64,000 nt of DNA from Paenibacillus tundrae (GTDB taxonomy: Bacteria; Bacillota; Bacilli; Paenibacillales; Paenibacillaceae): positions 62,001 through 126,000 of the forward strand of contig NZ_JAUSTI010000012.1 in assembly GCF_030812775.1 (NCBI RefSeq), in the 5' to 3' direction. This document shows positions 9,038 to 17,203 of the stretch, in pieces (within the stretch, counting starts at the first letter, position 1; each line of letters opens with the position of its first letter). The position numbers were made by a program, and so were the translations under genes. The notes beneath the pieces were generated by a model. It searched no databases, was not told the DNA's origin, and saw nothing but the letters and a program-made list of their open reading frames with translations.

Positions 9038-12000
9038 TGCAGTCTTCCATGACCCCGCCGATTGAACAACAGATGTATACCCGTGAGCGGCGAGGGGTAT
9101 TTCGCACAACGGAAGGCTTCGATACGGTCGCGGCATCACCGGGACTGGAACCTTCTTTTATCAAAAAAGTACTTCATCCGTACTGTGTCTATGATGCTCC
9201 TGCGGAGCTGACTGGCCGGAGTGAGAAGGACGAGACCAAGTTCCCAGCTGCGATACATCTACTGCATCTGGACAGTGGAGAGACGATCCTAGGGCAGAAT
9301 GTGTACCAAGCGGCGGACTTTACGGGACTTCGCAGTGCCTTCTTTGCTCATAACTATGTGTTGCCTTCCGAACGCTCGGAAGAGCTCATGAGAACGGGTC
9401 GCTGGTTGGATGTGGCGTTTGCTACGTCTTATGACATCGAGCAAGGCACAGTACTGCCTGCTTTGTCTGATTTACCAGGTGTTCCACTGAAAGAGCAGGA
9501 GGCTGAACTCAGCTTAGGAGCCCGTTCCGACGCGCTTGCCGAGATTCTGGCTGGGTTAAAACTGAACGAGACGTTGTTCAAGCGTTTGCTCTATGCCGTG
9601 ATGCAGGCTGTCGCGACACGCCGTAAAGTGTACATCGCATTGGATCTGCCCGCAGAGCAAGTCACAGCAGGGGCGAAGGAGTTGCTTCGTCTGCTCTATG
9701 CGGCACTACCTTACGCATTCCGGAGACAGCTTGGGTTCATGACGTTTGCCAAGGAACCACAGGCGAAGAAGGGCATCCACCTTCAGTTCGTAGAACGAGG
9801 CACACTTCGTCCCAAAGATCGTAATACAGAGAAGGACTTTACGTTCGATCTCATGTCAGGCAGAGTAACCCACGTGGATGCAGCAGTGGCAAATCTTCCT
9901 TATATGGATTTTGCATGGTCATTGCTACATGATCCGAAGGCGGCTACGCCGTTTTATTCTTATGCCGATGAGATGCTATCGGGCATGGAGCCTGGACGTG
10001 ACCTTTCGGTTGAAGCGTACGGGGAGTTATCTCTATTTTACCGGCTTGAACAAGGACATGAAGACCTATATCTTAATCATAAAAGCGGTGTGCTAAGTGG
10101 GCTTCTTACATATCTGAAACCCGAGGGGGCAATCCAGCGCCGCGCTCGTCTGAATGAGCTGTTCCTGACGCTGCTTAGTCGGGAATTAAATAATGTTAAG
10201 CGAGAGAATGTGCCTGAAGAGCCGGTTGCAGCTCGAATCGGTGAGTATTTCTCCGTAGCAACGCCAGTGGTTCAAGCCCGAATCGTAGATTATTTCATCT
10301 ATGCGATCAACAATGCGCGCACACAGAAACGTATGCGGGCGGTTCAAGAATTATACAGTTTACTGGATCGGAATGTTGCGCTGAATCGTGCATTTTTCGG
10401 TAAGGTGTTAACTAATGAGTCATTGACCAAGCTGTTATTTGAGCCCTACTTGGACAGTCAATTAAAACATACAGAGTCATCGGCAAATGTGGTGGACGTT
10501 ATTGAGAATTGGGTACTTTCCCATCCGTCGTCTATCCATAACGATTTCTTGCTGGAACGGACAGCCTCAGAGCTTCGCGAGCGGCTGTGCTCTGCACTGA
10601 ATCCGGTACATTCCGCCAATGAAGCGCTCAGTCGAGTCAGTGTATTGGATCGTGTCTCAACCTCCATGGAAGACGCTGTAGACACGGGAATTACGGGACA
10701 GATCGGACAATCCGAAGTGGTTGTCCGGTCAGAACGTAAACCTGGAGCTGACGCGGCAGCCTTGTCCTATCAAGAGCAATTAACCCGCTTGGCGGATAAG
10801 CTCGCCTACGTCATTAATCTCTTCCTGATTCAGGATCTTGATCTAGATCGAGTGGGCCGGGCGCATCTGTTAAGCATTGATATTTTGCAGCATGATCGTG
10901 AGGTTCGGGATTGGGCTGCACGTCAGGGCTCAGATGTATCCGCACGCACGAACATGATGCTCGCCGCGAGAGCCTGGCTCAGTGGTGAAGGTCGGGATGA
11001 AGAGGATCTGGAAGCCCTCTCCCTTACAGAGCGTAATGAGCTCCAGCGTTGGACCAGACGCTGGCTTGCCGATGAGCTTAGAGAACGTCCTGATGAGGAT
11101 GCGTTCGCAGCTTTGCCTCTCGCCTTTTATCGTGGAGGTAGCGGCGCTAAGCTGGACTATGCAGGTCTGATTGAGTTTGTTCGGAGCACAGCAGGCAGTG
11201 AGCGAGGTCTGTATCCGTTTCTGGAATGGTCGGGCAATCAACGGCTGTTTGTCCGAGGGTCTCAAGCGAGCAAGCCATACTCCGATGCGATCGTAGCGTA
11301 CTTCAAGGCGCATGATCGTGAAGCCTTCAAGTCGAAGTCAGCCTTTAAGCCATATTATGCTAGAGCAAGTAAGACCATGAAGCCAACCTATGACCGTGCG
11401 AAGTCAGAATTATCTTCATCTCTGGTACGTTTATTGACCGGGAAGAGGAAAAATGTTTTTCTAGGGTCATTCGTGGTCATTCTGATTCTTGGCATTGCCG
11501 GAGGAACGTATGCTTTAATGGGGAATAATGCAGAACCACCTGCAGCTTCACCTACACCGGTTCAAGACCCTGCGATCCCGGCTGAACCCGAAGTTTCATT
11601 AGCTGATCAGATGGCATACATTGCACCAGCAACCGAAGAGAGCGGCACAGCGACTGCGCCGCAACTCGTCATTCGCTTCCGTAATGAAGCAGACCGCGAT
11701 GCATTGCAGACGGATAAGCTGCAATTGAAGCTGGCGGACGGTAGCGTCGTTGAACTGGAGGATGCGACAAGTGAATGGGAGAGCTTCAACCGGAATGAGG
11801 AACCAGATGCGGTAGATTCATCTGATGGTGAATCACAGGATACGGCAGCAGGGAATTCGGGGGATAGCTCTGATGGGAGTTCGGAGAGTATCTCTACTGA
11901 TACAACCGATGATACCCAATCCAGTAATGATGGTGGAAGTCATGATTCCAATTCGACCACAACATCCGATTCGACCGAATCTACGAACGAGTCTTCTCCA

Positions 12001-12216
12001 GATGGAGCAGGGACAACGCCACCCGGATCTTCTAACTCTACGGTGGCTGGAGAAGAAGGTTCTCCTGTGACAGAACCACTTACCGTTGAGGCGGCAGATC
12101 GCTTATATCCTTTCGGCCAACAGGTCTCACTCCCGACGGATGTGGATCCAGCGAACATTGTCAGTATCCAAAGTGGAACCACTGTGATTGAGCTAACATC
12201 ACAGCCAGAGGCGTAG
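9034..12216 (+). CDS. GTPase-associated protein (GAP1-like) with membrane anchor and extracellular tail
   Basis: This 1060-residue protein overlaps the GTPase gene by the four bases ATGA. The N-terminal region carries the YTRERRGVFRTTEG and LHPYCVYD stretches that I associate with the GAP1-N2 family (GTPase-associated protein 1). A helical middle follows. One membrane helix lies at about residues 806-832, preceded by basic residues (GKRKN), so the large N-terminal part is cytoplasmic. Outside the membrane is a small domain (about 870-915), then a low-complexity Ser/Thr/Asp/Gly linker (about 920-1010), and a short final domain. The protein could couple the cytoplasmic GTPase to the cell surface (inference). 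A terminator at 12313 closes the locus. Confidence 0.75.
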   Translation: MMQSSMTPPIEQQMYTRERRGVFRTTEGFDTVAASPGLEPSFIKKVLHPYCVYDAPAELTGRSEKDETKFPAAIHLLHLDSGETILGQNVYQAADFTGLRSAFFAHNYVLPSERSEELMRTGRWLDVAFATSYDIEQGTVLPALSDLPGVPLKEQEAELSLGARSDALAEILAGLKLNETLFKRLLYAVMQAVATRRKVYIALDLPAEQVTAGAKELLRLLYAALPYAFRRQLGFMTFAKEPQAKKGIHLQFVERGTLRPKDRNTEKDFTFDLMSGRVTHVDAAVANLPYMDFAWSLLHDPKAATPFYSYADEMLSGMEPGRDLSVEAYGELSLFYRLEQGHEDLYLNHKSGVLSGLLTYLKPEGAIQRRARLNELFLTLLSRELNNVKRENVPEEPVAARIGEYFSVATPVVQARIVDYFIYAINNARTQKRMRAVQELYSLLDRNVALNRAFFGKVLTNESLTKLLFEPYLDSQLKHTESSANVVDVIENWVLSHPSSIHNDFLLERTASELRERLCSALNPVHSANEALSRVSVLDRVSTSMEDAVDTGITGQIGQSEVVVRSERKPGADAAALSYQEQLTRLADKLAYVINLFLIQDLDLDRVGRAHLLSIDILQHDREVRDWAARQGSDVSARTNMMLAARAWLSGEGRDEEDLEALSLTERNELQRWTRRWLADELRERPDEDAFAALPLAFYRGGSGAKLDYAGLIEFVRSTAGSERGLYPFLEWSGNQRLFVRGSQASKPYSDAIVAYFKAHDREAFKSKSAFKPYYARASKTMKPTYDRAKSELSSSLVRLLTGKRKNVFLGSFVVILILGIAGGTYALMGNNAEPPAASPTPVQDPAIPAEPEVSLADQMAYIAPATEESGTATAPQLVIRFRNEADRDALQTDKLQLKLADGSVVELEDATSEWESFNRNEEPDAVDSSDGESQDTAAGNSGDSSDGSSESISTDTTDDTQSSNDGGSHDSNSTTTSDSTESTNESSPDGAGTTPPGSSNSTVAGEEGSPVTEPLTVEAADRLYPFGQQVSLPTDVDPANIVSIQSGTTVIELTSQPEA

Positions 12217-12312
12217 CAGCAAGTCTTCTGGTCGTTTCAGCATTGAATGTAATGAACTTATGTATGAACACAATGATTTCAAGAACTCATGTCATGCAAT
12301 TCATTCATATTA

Positions 12313-12349
12313 AATGACCTCGGTAATGGTTTACCGGGGTCATTTTTTG
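12313..12349 (+). terminator. Rho-independent terminator of the tubulin/GTPase locus
   Basis: A stem of about 15 base pairs (AATGACCTCGGTAA with its near-complement) encloses a short loop and is followed by six T residues. It lies about 100 bases after the last gene of the six-gene run and marks its 3' boundary. Confidence 0.85.
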
Positions 12350-12395
12350 TGAACAGCAATTCATTTTCATGTAACATTTGGATGGTTTTGACTGT

Positions 12396-12627
12396 CTATA
12401 TAAGTTGAACTAAAGAATATTTACACTTGCCACTCCAATGACAGAACAATCTTCCGATCGCTGTTATCCCCAGATTTTTTTGATTCTTCTTTCCTAAAGG
12501 GAAATCCGGGGATAGCTTATGCTTCCGATGTAGCTTTCTTGCAGAAAGCTTTCAGGCGAACGCTCCGCTTCTTCAGATTATTTCTGTCCTCTCCGTTCAC
12601 GTGTAAATGTTAAGTTCAATTATATAG
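12396..12627 (-). repeat. Dispersed palindromic repeat, copy A (long form)
   Basis: The core runs 12420-12607 (188 bases) from TTTACAC to GTGTAAA, read in minus orientation. It is bracketed by outer arms CTATATAAGTTGAAC and GTTCAATTATATAG. Internal complementary arms are present: GGACAGAAATAA with TTCTGTC, and ATCCCCGG with CTGGGGAT. The extra hairpin AGCTTTCTTGCAGAAAGCT identifies the long form. It fills most of the gap between the GTPase locus and the lipoprotein gene; I see no gene in this 455-base gap. Confidence 0.85.
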
Positions 12628-12671
12628 AATGTAGAGGTTTATAGAATAAAATTAGATGACATAGGGGGCAT

Positions 12672-13184
12672 ATGATGAAAGTTTGGCTTGCAATCATATT
12701 GATGTGTTGTGTCGTAGTGGGATGTTCTAATGCAGGGGATCCAATCTCAGACCCATCGGATCAGATGGAGAAGCAAGATGGATCACTTACAGCAACAAGG
12801 CAAGTAGGGAATTATGTGTTGCAGCTTGTGGCGACTTCTGAGGGGGAGCAGCTTATCCATTTTCGTCCCAGCATCAAGTATGTTGGAGAGCAGACAGAGC
12901 ATGAAATCTTTCATGGCGTTGGACTGTTCGATGTTGATCTACATCATGATGGGGAATCCATTCTTCCACCTAGAAGCTCTATCGACCTTGGAGTTACAAC
13001 CGTTCTAAAGGCTAACGAGTGGTATACGAAAGAGTATCAGATTCAACTGACTCAGGAACAGCTTCGAGATATCCCTATGGATGAGATTCAGGTGGTAGTA
13101 GAAGCGGACTTCGAGTCAGAGGAAACTGGTTTTGATGATAAGACAAGAATGATCTTATATCTCCACGAGATACAATCGGATTGA
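12672..13184 (+). CDS. Small predicted lipoprotein, function unknown
   Basis: This is a 170-residue secreted lipoprotein. A short basic start and hydrophobic stretch lead to the lipobox VVGC at about residues 15-18, so the mature protein should be anchored by its cysteine to the outer face of the membrane. The remaining 150 residues look all-beta and acidic, with alternating strands such as YVLQLVATS and MILYLHE; a BsuPI-like or immunoglobulin-like fold is possible but not established. GGGGG precedes tandem ATG codons (12672 and 12675), and either could start. It is a monocistronic unit following repeat copy A. Confidence 0.65.
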   Translation: MMKVWLAIILMCCVVVGCSNAGDPISDPSDQMEKQDGSLTATRQVGNYVLQLVATSEGEQLIHFRPSIKYVGEQTEHEIFHGVGLFDVDLHHDGESILPPRSSIDLGVTTVLKANEWYTKEYQIQLTQEQLRDIPMDEIQVVVEADFESEETGFDDKTRMILYLHEIQSD

Positions 13185-13250
13185 AGAAAGGGTGAGAATT
13201 AAGTAGAAAGTTGAACGATAGGCAGGCTACGTTTAATCATTCCTTTTGAA

Positions 13251-13994
13251 CTATTGCTGTGCTTTCTCTTTTTCAAGAACATAAGCAATGCTCATCTCCA
13301 CAAAATTCAGCACGTCCTCAGATACGGGATATAGTCCTGACTCTTCAGTAGGACGCTTCCTCACTTCCCAGAACTTCTCCATCAATTCCTCATCTCCGTT
13401 GAAGGTTTCTTGTGATAGCTTCATTAACTCAAAGGCAATATGGTAACCTTCATCGGATTGTGGTGGAATAGCTTCCTGTATGCACCACTCAATCCGTCGT
13501 AGCAAAGAAACATATTGTTGAGTTGCCTGGTCACCGCTACTTAGTCTGGGTAGGGCATTCTGTAGAAATGCACTTTCGTCATCGGTGAAATATTCGATCC
13601 ACTGTTTGGCAGTAGGCTGGACATTATGAACCAGATGAGAGACGCGTTCCCAAGAGAGTTCACCCTCTAGATCAACCATGTTAATTAAGGATGTCGTATT
13701 TGCAATACTGCTCTGAAGCGAAGAGAGCTGCTCCTGAAGATGATTATGGTGTGCGATCAAAATATGGCGAAAGGACAGCCTGTCCATTACATTTCGAATG
13801 TCATCGAGCGGTAATGATAATGACTTAAGCAAGGTTATCTTTTCAAGAGTGAATAAATCTTCCTCAGAATAATAACGGCGGCCGTTATCTTCTTTATAAC
13901 TCGGTTTAAGCAGACCGATCTGATCATAATACCGCAGGGTTCGAACCGAAATATTCCGCTGTTTGGATACTTGTCCTGTTGTCCATCGATTCAT
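13251..13994 (-). CDS. MerR-family transcriptional regulator
   Basis: The 247-residue regulator begins with a winged-helix MerR DNA-binding domain (residues about 4-72: TTGQVSKQ, VRTLRYYDQIGLLKPS, GRRYYSEEDL). A dimerising coiled coil (about 75-115) and a 130-residue helical C-terminal region follow, comparable in size to TipA-S-like effector domains. There is no metal-binding cysteine cluster, so a small-molecule or peptide ligand is more likely than a metal. It is divergent from the CPBP protease gene. A perfect palindrome within a 19-bp promoter spacer between them (14028-14044) is the expected MerR target, so this protein probably activates the protease gene. Confidence 0.85.
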   Translation of the reverse strand: MNRWTTGQVSKQRNISVRTLRYYDQIGLLKPSYKEDNGRRYYSEEDLFTLEKITLLKSLSLPLDDIRNVMDRLSFRHILIAHHNHLQEQLSSLQSSIANTTSLINMVDLEGELSWERVSHLVHNVQPTAKQWIEYFTDDESAFLQNALPRLSSGDQATQQYVSLLRRIEWCIQEAIPPQSDEGYHIAFELMKLSQETFNGDEELMEKFWEVRKRPTEESGLYPVSEDVLNFVEMSIAYVLEKEKAQQ

Positions 13995-14022
13995 GGTACT
14001 GCTCTCCTCCCGAAATTATGAC

Positions 14023-14053
14023 TTGCAGGTGACGTAACGTCACCATATATCAT
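14023..14053 (+). promoter_or_regulatory. MerR-type promoter and operator for the CPBP protease gene
   Basis: The -35 box TTGCAG (14023-14028) and the -10 box TATCAT (14048-14053) are separated by 19 bases instead of 17. A perfect 17-base palindrome GGTGACGTAACGTCACC (14028-14044) lies between them. An over-long spacer holding a dyad is the classical MerR activation geometry. The divergent regulator gene is 34 bases away. Confidence 0.75.
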
Positions 14054-14086
14054 TCAAGTATATCACAGAGGATTGAGGGGTTAAGG

Positions 14087-14788
14087 ATGACTAGCACAGA
14101 CACGTGGAAGAAGATGGATCAATGGACATGGCGTGAGTTTGCCGCCTTACTTGCGCTTGAATTTGTATTTGTCATATTTGTTATTAAGTTTGCAGTACAG
14201 TCCCTGTATGAACAATGGTTGAGCAATACGCTTTACTCGGGAACTCTTACAGGACTAACGATTGCGATTGTTCTTTTGTTAGGGATCTATTTGGTCGCGT
14301 TACGACCACAGAAACTGTCCTGGACAGAGGTAGGTCTAAAGGGATTCCCTGCAAAGGATTGGTGGAGGATAGTGCTATGGACACTCATGCTCATCGTCCT
14401 CAGTGTGGGAGCTGTGTATCTGACCAGTTTACTTGGAAATACGGTGGACAACAGCAAAACAGAGAGTTTGAAGCAAAGTGTTACAGTGTTTACAATTCTC
14501 ATTGGTGTAGTGTCGGCAGGGATTGTGTCACCCATTTATGAGGAGATATTTTACCGTGGATTTATATTTCGCTGGCTACGCACTCGTGTGAGTATGAGCT
14601 GGGCTATTGTGATTAGTTCACTGATCTTTACTGCTGCACACTACCCTACGATGAATGCCATGCCTGTGAATTTTATTAGTGGAGTTGTACTTGCATGGAC
14701 CTATGAACGTACAGGATCGGTCGTGCCTGGCATGATCGTTCATGGTGTATTTAATACGATTGCTGTGTTGTTAACAGCGTTGGGGTAG
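14087..14788 (+). CDS. CPBP-family intramembrane glutamic endopeptidase
   Basis: This is a 233-residue multi-pass membrane protease of the CAAX/bacteriocin-processing (Abi) type. Motif 1, EEIFYRGFIFR, starts near residue 152 with both catalytic glutamates and the arginine. Motif 2 contains TAAHYP with the conserved histidine near 185, and the final helix carries HGVFN. About six to eight hydrophobic helices are visible. Members cleave substrates inside the membrane and are used in peptide maturation, bacteriocin self-immunity or regulated proteolysis; the substrate here is unknown. The ATG follows a GGATTGAGGGG purine-rich site. Expression probably depends on the divergent MerR protein. Confidence 0.85.
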   Translation: MTSTDTWKKMDQWTWREFAALLALEFVFVIFVIKFAVQSLYEQWLSNTLYSGTLTGLTIAIVLLLGIYLVALRPQKLSWTEVGLKGFPAKDWWRIVLWTLMLIVLSVGAVYLTSLLGNTVDNSKTESLKQSVTVFTILIGVVSAGIVSPIYEEIFYRGFIFRWLRTRVSMSWAIVISSLIFTAAHYPTMNAMPVNFISGVVLAWTYERTGSVVPGMIVHGVFNTIAVLLTALG

Positions 14789-15062
14789 AGTGTATTTTGA
14801 TATAGTTCATGCGAGGGCGGATGAATGACGTGGTATGAATATGGACGTGGTTGAGATTCTGTTCTCTGAGTTTCGTGAATAAATGGAACGAAAGAGCATA
14901 TTGATGGTTGGAATGGTTTTTCCGAAAATGATGCGTTAGGTTACGCTTGTGCTGAGAAAAGCTCTCACATTCACACAGGTATTTAAGGGGGGAATTACTG
15001 AAGTTAGTAGCTAAAATGTGTCGATCCAGCTTAGAAAAAATAGATTTAATTTCGATTACCTG
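14789..15062. other. Gene-free stretch before the Fur-controlled promoter
   Basis: No coding region is convincing here. A minus-strand open frame of about 115 codons crosses the stretch but has no ribosome-binding site, runs over the Fur box, and is compositionally unlike the neighbours. I see no clear terminator after the protease gene. Confidence 0.5.
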
Positions 15063-15092
15063 TTGACAAATGATAATGATTATCAGTATCTT
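15063..15092 (+). promoter_or_regulatory. Fur-box-overlapped promoter
   Basis: A consensus -35 box TTGACA lies at 15063-15068, with a weak -10 (TATCTT) near 15087. A perfect 15-base Fur box TGATAATGATTATCA occupies 15071-15085, inside the spacer. Binding of iron-loaded Fur would block RNA polymerase. The only downstream gene is the siderophore ABC ATPase, which fits iron-repressed expression. Confidence 0.85.
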
Positions 15093-15195
15093 TAGCATAG
15101 AAGATATTTTGCGCCGGAAATAATCAGAATTACAATTTCGTTTTCGTTGTCGATAGCCGGGGTATCACCGGGATAAATGAGAGAGGGATGATCGA

Positions 15196-16086
15196 ATGTT
15201 TCGTCTGGAGACGTCTAAGCTGGATATCGCATATGAGGAAAGACTAATTGTTGAGGATCTGAATATCCAGATTCCCCAAGGGAAAATCACAGCACTTGTT
15301 GGAGCCAACGGCTCAGGAAAGTCTACGATCCTGAAAACGATGGCTCGGATCATGAATCCTAAGGCTGGTAACGTTCTGCTCGACGGAAAGTCCATTCATA
15401 AGCAATCCACGCGTGAAGTAGCGAAGCAACTCGCGATCTTGCCACAGAATCCTACAGCTCCCGAAGGACTCACAGTAACGGAACTGGTGTCTTATGGACG
15501 ATTCCCTTATCAAAAAGGTTTTGGTTCAATGCGTGCTGAAGATAAGCGCATGATTGAATGGGCGATTAATGTAACAGGCATGACGGAGTTCCATGACCGT
15601 CCAATTGATCAACTGTCTGGTGGACAGCGTCAACGTGCTTGGATCGCTATGGCACTTGCGCAGGAAACAGATATTCTCTTCTTGGACGAGCCGACAACGT
15701 TCCTCGATATGGCTCACCAACTTGAGGTGTTACAATTGCTGGAACAGCTTAATGCGACAGCTAACCGCACCATTGTTATGGTTGTCCATGACTTGAACCA
15801 TGCTTCACGTTATGCGCATCATATGATCGGAATTAAGAAGGGTAAAGCAATCGCTACAGGCTCGCCTGTAGAGGTTATGAACTCTGATGTACTCCGTGAA
15901 GTATTCAACATTGAAGCGGATATCGTTATTGATCCACGTTCTGGTGTGCCTCTCTGCTTGCCTTATGCTCTTGCAGGGGAGCGTCAACAACAATCCACGA
16001 CACCAGATCCACGGGTGATCAACAGTGCGATGGTTCATGCCGGAGAACGTAAAGAACAACGTGTTCATCAGGCAACGGGAAGTTAA
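15196..16086 (+). CDS. Siderophore/iron ABC transporter ATP-binding protein (YusV-like)
   Basis: This 296-residue ATPase is of the FecE/FepC/FhuC class. Walker A is GANGSGKST at 36-44, the signature is LSGGQRQRAW near 138, Walker B is DILFLDEPT near 158, and the H-loop is VVHDLNHA near 193. The C-terminal tail (about residues 255-296) is longer than usual and rich in Gln, Arg and His. No permease or binding-protein gene is adjacent. A stand-alone, Fur-controlled ATPase is the arrangement of Bacillus YusV, which energises several siderophore importers encoded elsewhere, so the same shared role is inferred. A perfect Fur box sits about 110 bases upstream, and a strong terminator follows. Confidence 0.85.
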   Translation: MFRLETSKLDIAYEERLIVEDLNIQIPQGKITALVGANGSGKSTILKTMARIMNPKAGNVLLDGKSIHKQSTREVAKQLAILPQNPTAPEGLTVTELVSYGRFPYQKGFGSMRAEDKRMIEWAINVTGMTEFHDRPIDQLSGGQRQRAWIAMALAQETDILFLDEPTTFLDMAHQLEVLQLLEQLNATANRTIVMVVHDLNHASRYAHHMIGIKKGKAIATGSPVEVMNSDVLREVFNIEADIVIDPRSGVPLCLPYALAGERQQQSTTPDPRVINSAMVHAGERKEQRVHQATGS

Positions 16087-16132
16087 TCACGAATTTAAAT
16101 ATTGCAGACCATATATAGGTCATTAATTATAG

Positions 16133-16172
16133 AAATAAGTCACGTGCAGTATTGCACGTGACTTATTTTTTT
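16133..16172 (+). terminator. Rho-independent terminator after the siderophore ATPase
   Basis: A perfect stem of about 16 base pairs (AATAAGTCACGTGCA and its complement) with a four-base loop runs into a T tract. It may also work in the opposite direction. Confidence 0.9.
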
Positions 16173-16275
16173 GTATAGAGACTGCTAAAGGGGGACTACA
16201 TTTTATGTAGGACGGTGTACGGTGGAGAATCTAATGAAAGACGAGTGGTTACAGATAGATAGGTGTTGAGGATAT

Positions 16276-16304
16276 TTGGTAATTAAACGGTTCATGTTTA
16301 TAAT
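16276..16304 (+). promoter_or_regulatory. Sigma-A-type promoter for the glutathione peroxidase gene
   Basis: TTGGTA (16276-16281) and TATAAT (16299-16304) are separated by exactly 17 bases, about 85 bases upstream of the peroxidase start. I see no clear PerR box. Confidence 0.6.
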
Positions 16305-16389
16305 AGTAAGACAGGCTACTCAAGAGAGCGCACCGTCGTTCTGGTTAAGTTAGCTTAAGTCTAGAACAAAATCATGGGAGGAATCAGTC

Positions 16390-16869
16390 ATGTCCGTATA
16401 TTCGTACAAAGCGTTAACTACCGCTAATCAGGAAGCACCTCTGGATCTGTATCAAGGTAAAGTATTGGTGATTGCCAACACAGCCAGCAAATGTGGACTG
16501 ACTCCACAATACGGCGAATTACAGAAGTTATATGACCGTTATCGCGATCAGGGTCTGGTTGTATTGGGCTTCCCTTGTAATCAGTTCGGTGGACAAGAGC
16601 CTGGTACAAGTGAGGAAGCTGAGTCGTTCTGCCAAGTGAACTATGGGGTTAACTTCCCTGTGTTTGCGAAAGTCGAAGTTAACGGCGAAGATGCTCATCC
16701 ATTGTTCCAGTACCTTCGTGAACAGCAGCCAGGTGAGGGTGAAGATAACACGATTCAGTGGAATTTCACGAAGTTCCTGGTTAATCGTGAGGGTGAGGTT
16801 GTAGGTCGTTATGAGCCTAAAGAATCTCCAGAAGCTATGACAGCAGAGATCGAGAAGCTGCTCGGTTAA
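16390..16869 (+). CDS. Glutathione peroxidase-family (thiol peroxidase) protein
   Basis: The 159-residue protein matches the family's usual length. The peroxidatic cysteine is Cys35 in NTASKCGLTPQY, with no selenocysteine. The other active-site motifs are GFPCNQFGGQEPG (near 60-72), carrying the glutamine, and WNFTKFLV (near 124), carrying the Trp and Asn. Cysteine-type bacterial members usually draw electrons from thioredoxin rather than glutathione and remove hydrogen peroxide and lipid hydroperoxides in the cytoplasm. Bacillus BsaA is the closest familiar relative. GGGAGG precedes the ATG. It is a monocistronic unit between a promoter at 16276 and a terminator at 16883. Confidence 0.92.
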   Translation: MSVYSYKALTTANQEAPLDLYQGKVLVIANTASKCGLTPQYGELQKLYDRYRDQGLVVLGFPCNQFGGQEPGTSEEAESFCQVNYGVNFPVFAKVEVNGEDAHPLFQYLREQQPGEGEDNTIQWNFTKFLVNREGEVVGRYEPKESPEAMTAEIEKLLG

Positions 16870-16882
16870 ATACATGATGTGG

Positions 16883-16918
16883 GGAGCTTGGTCTCGATCA
16901 AGAGACCAGGCTCCTTTA
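16883..16918 (+). terminator. Terminator after the peroxidase gene
   Basis: GGAGCTTGGTCTC pairs with GAGACCAGGCTCC around the loop GATCAA, followed by TTTAT. It starts 14 bases after the stop codon. Confidence 0.8.
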
Positions 16919-16933
16919 TCATTTATAGAGGTT

Positions 16934-17137
16934 GTTCAGAAAGTCCGCTTTTGATTACGAAGGATGCCTGACGGCATCATCAGCAGCGAATATAGTATTC
17001 AGCCGAAATAAGTGAATGCTTACGAAGTTTGTTCCCTTGGGAAACAATGTAGTTGCTCACGTAGTCTGCCTACGCTCCGCTACTCCATTTCTGGCTTTAT
17101 CCCATCTTCTTGGTACTGAAAAGCGAACTTTGTGAAC
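16934..17137. repeat. About 204-bp element with 19-bp inverted termini
   Basis: The left end, beginning GTTCAGAAAGTCCGCTTTT, and the right end, AAAAGCGAACTTTGTGAAC, are inverted repeats of each other with two mismatches. The interior has no coding frame of note. A second copy of the left end follows at 17155. The structure is MITE-like, and I see no transposase nearby. Confidence 0.65.
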
Positions 17138-17150
17138 TTGGATTATAAGA

Positions 17151-17198
17151 GGTTGTTCAAACAGTTCGCTTTTGATTACGAAGGATGCCTAGCGGCAT
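17151..17198. repeat. Truncated second left end of the 204-bp element
   Basis: This stretch repeats the sequence at 16927-16976 (AGAGGTTGTTCA through CGCTTTTGATTACGAAGG and GGATGCCT) in direct orientation, then stops about six bases before the 3' end of the pectate lyase gene. Together with the right end at 17119-17137 it forms an imperfect hairpin that could terminate the lyase transcript. Confidence 0.65.
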
Positions 17199-17203
17199 AA
17201 ATT

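Noticed and set aside
12396-12627. Repeat copy A as the terminator of the GTPase locus
   Set aside because: A clear independent terminator lies at 12313, and the same repeat occurs in settings where no operon ends.
14751-15098. Minus-strand open frame of about 115 codons upstream of the siderophore ATPase
   Set aside because: It has no ribosome-binding site, runs across a perfect Fur box and promoter, and its translation is compositionally odd with no recognisable motif.
16934-17137. Insertion sequence
   Set aside because: Inverted ends are present, but the 204-bp interior is too short for a transposase and contains no coding frame; a non-autonomous element fits better.
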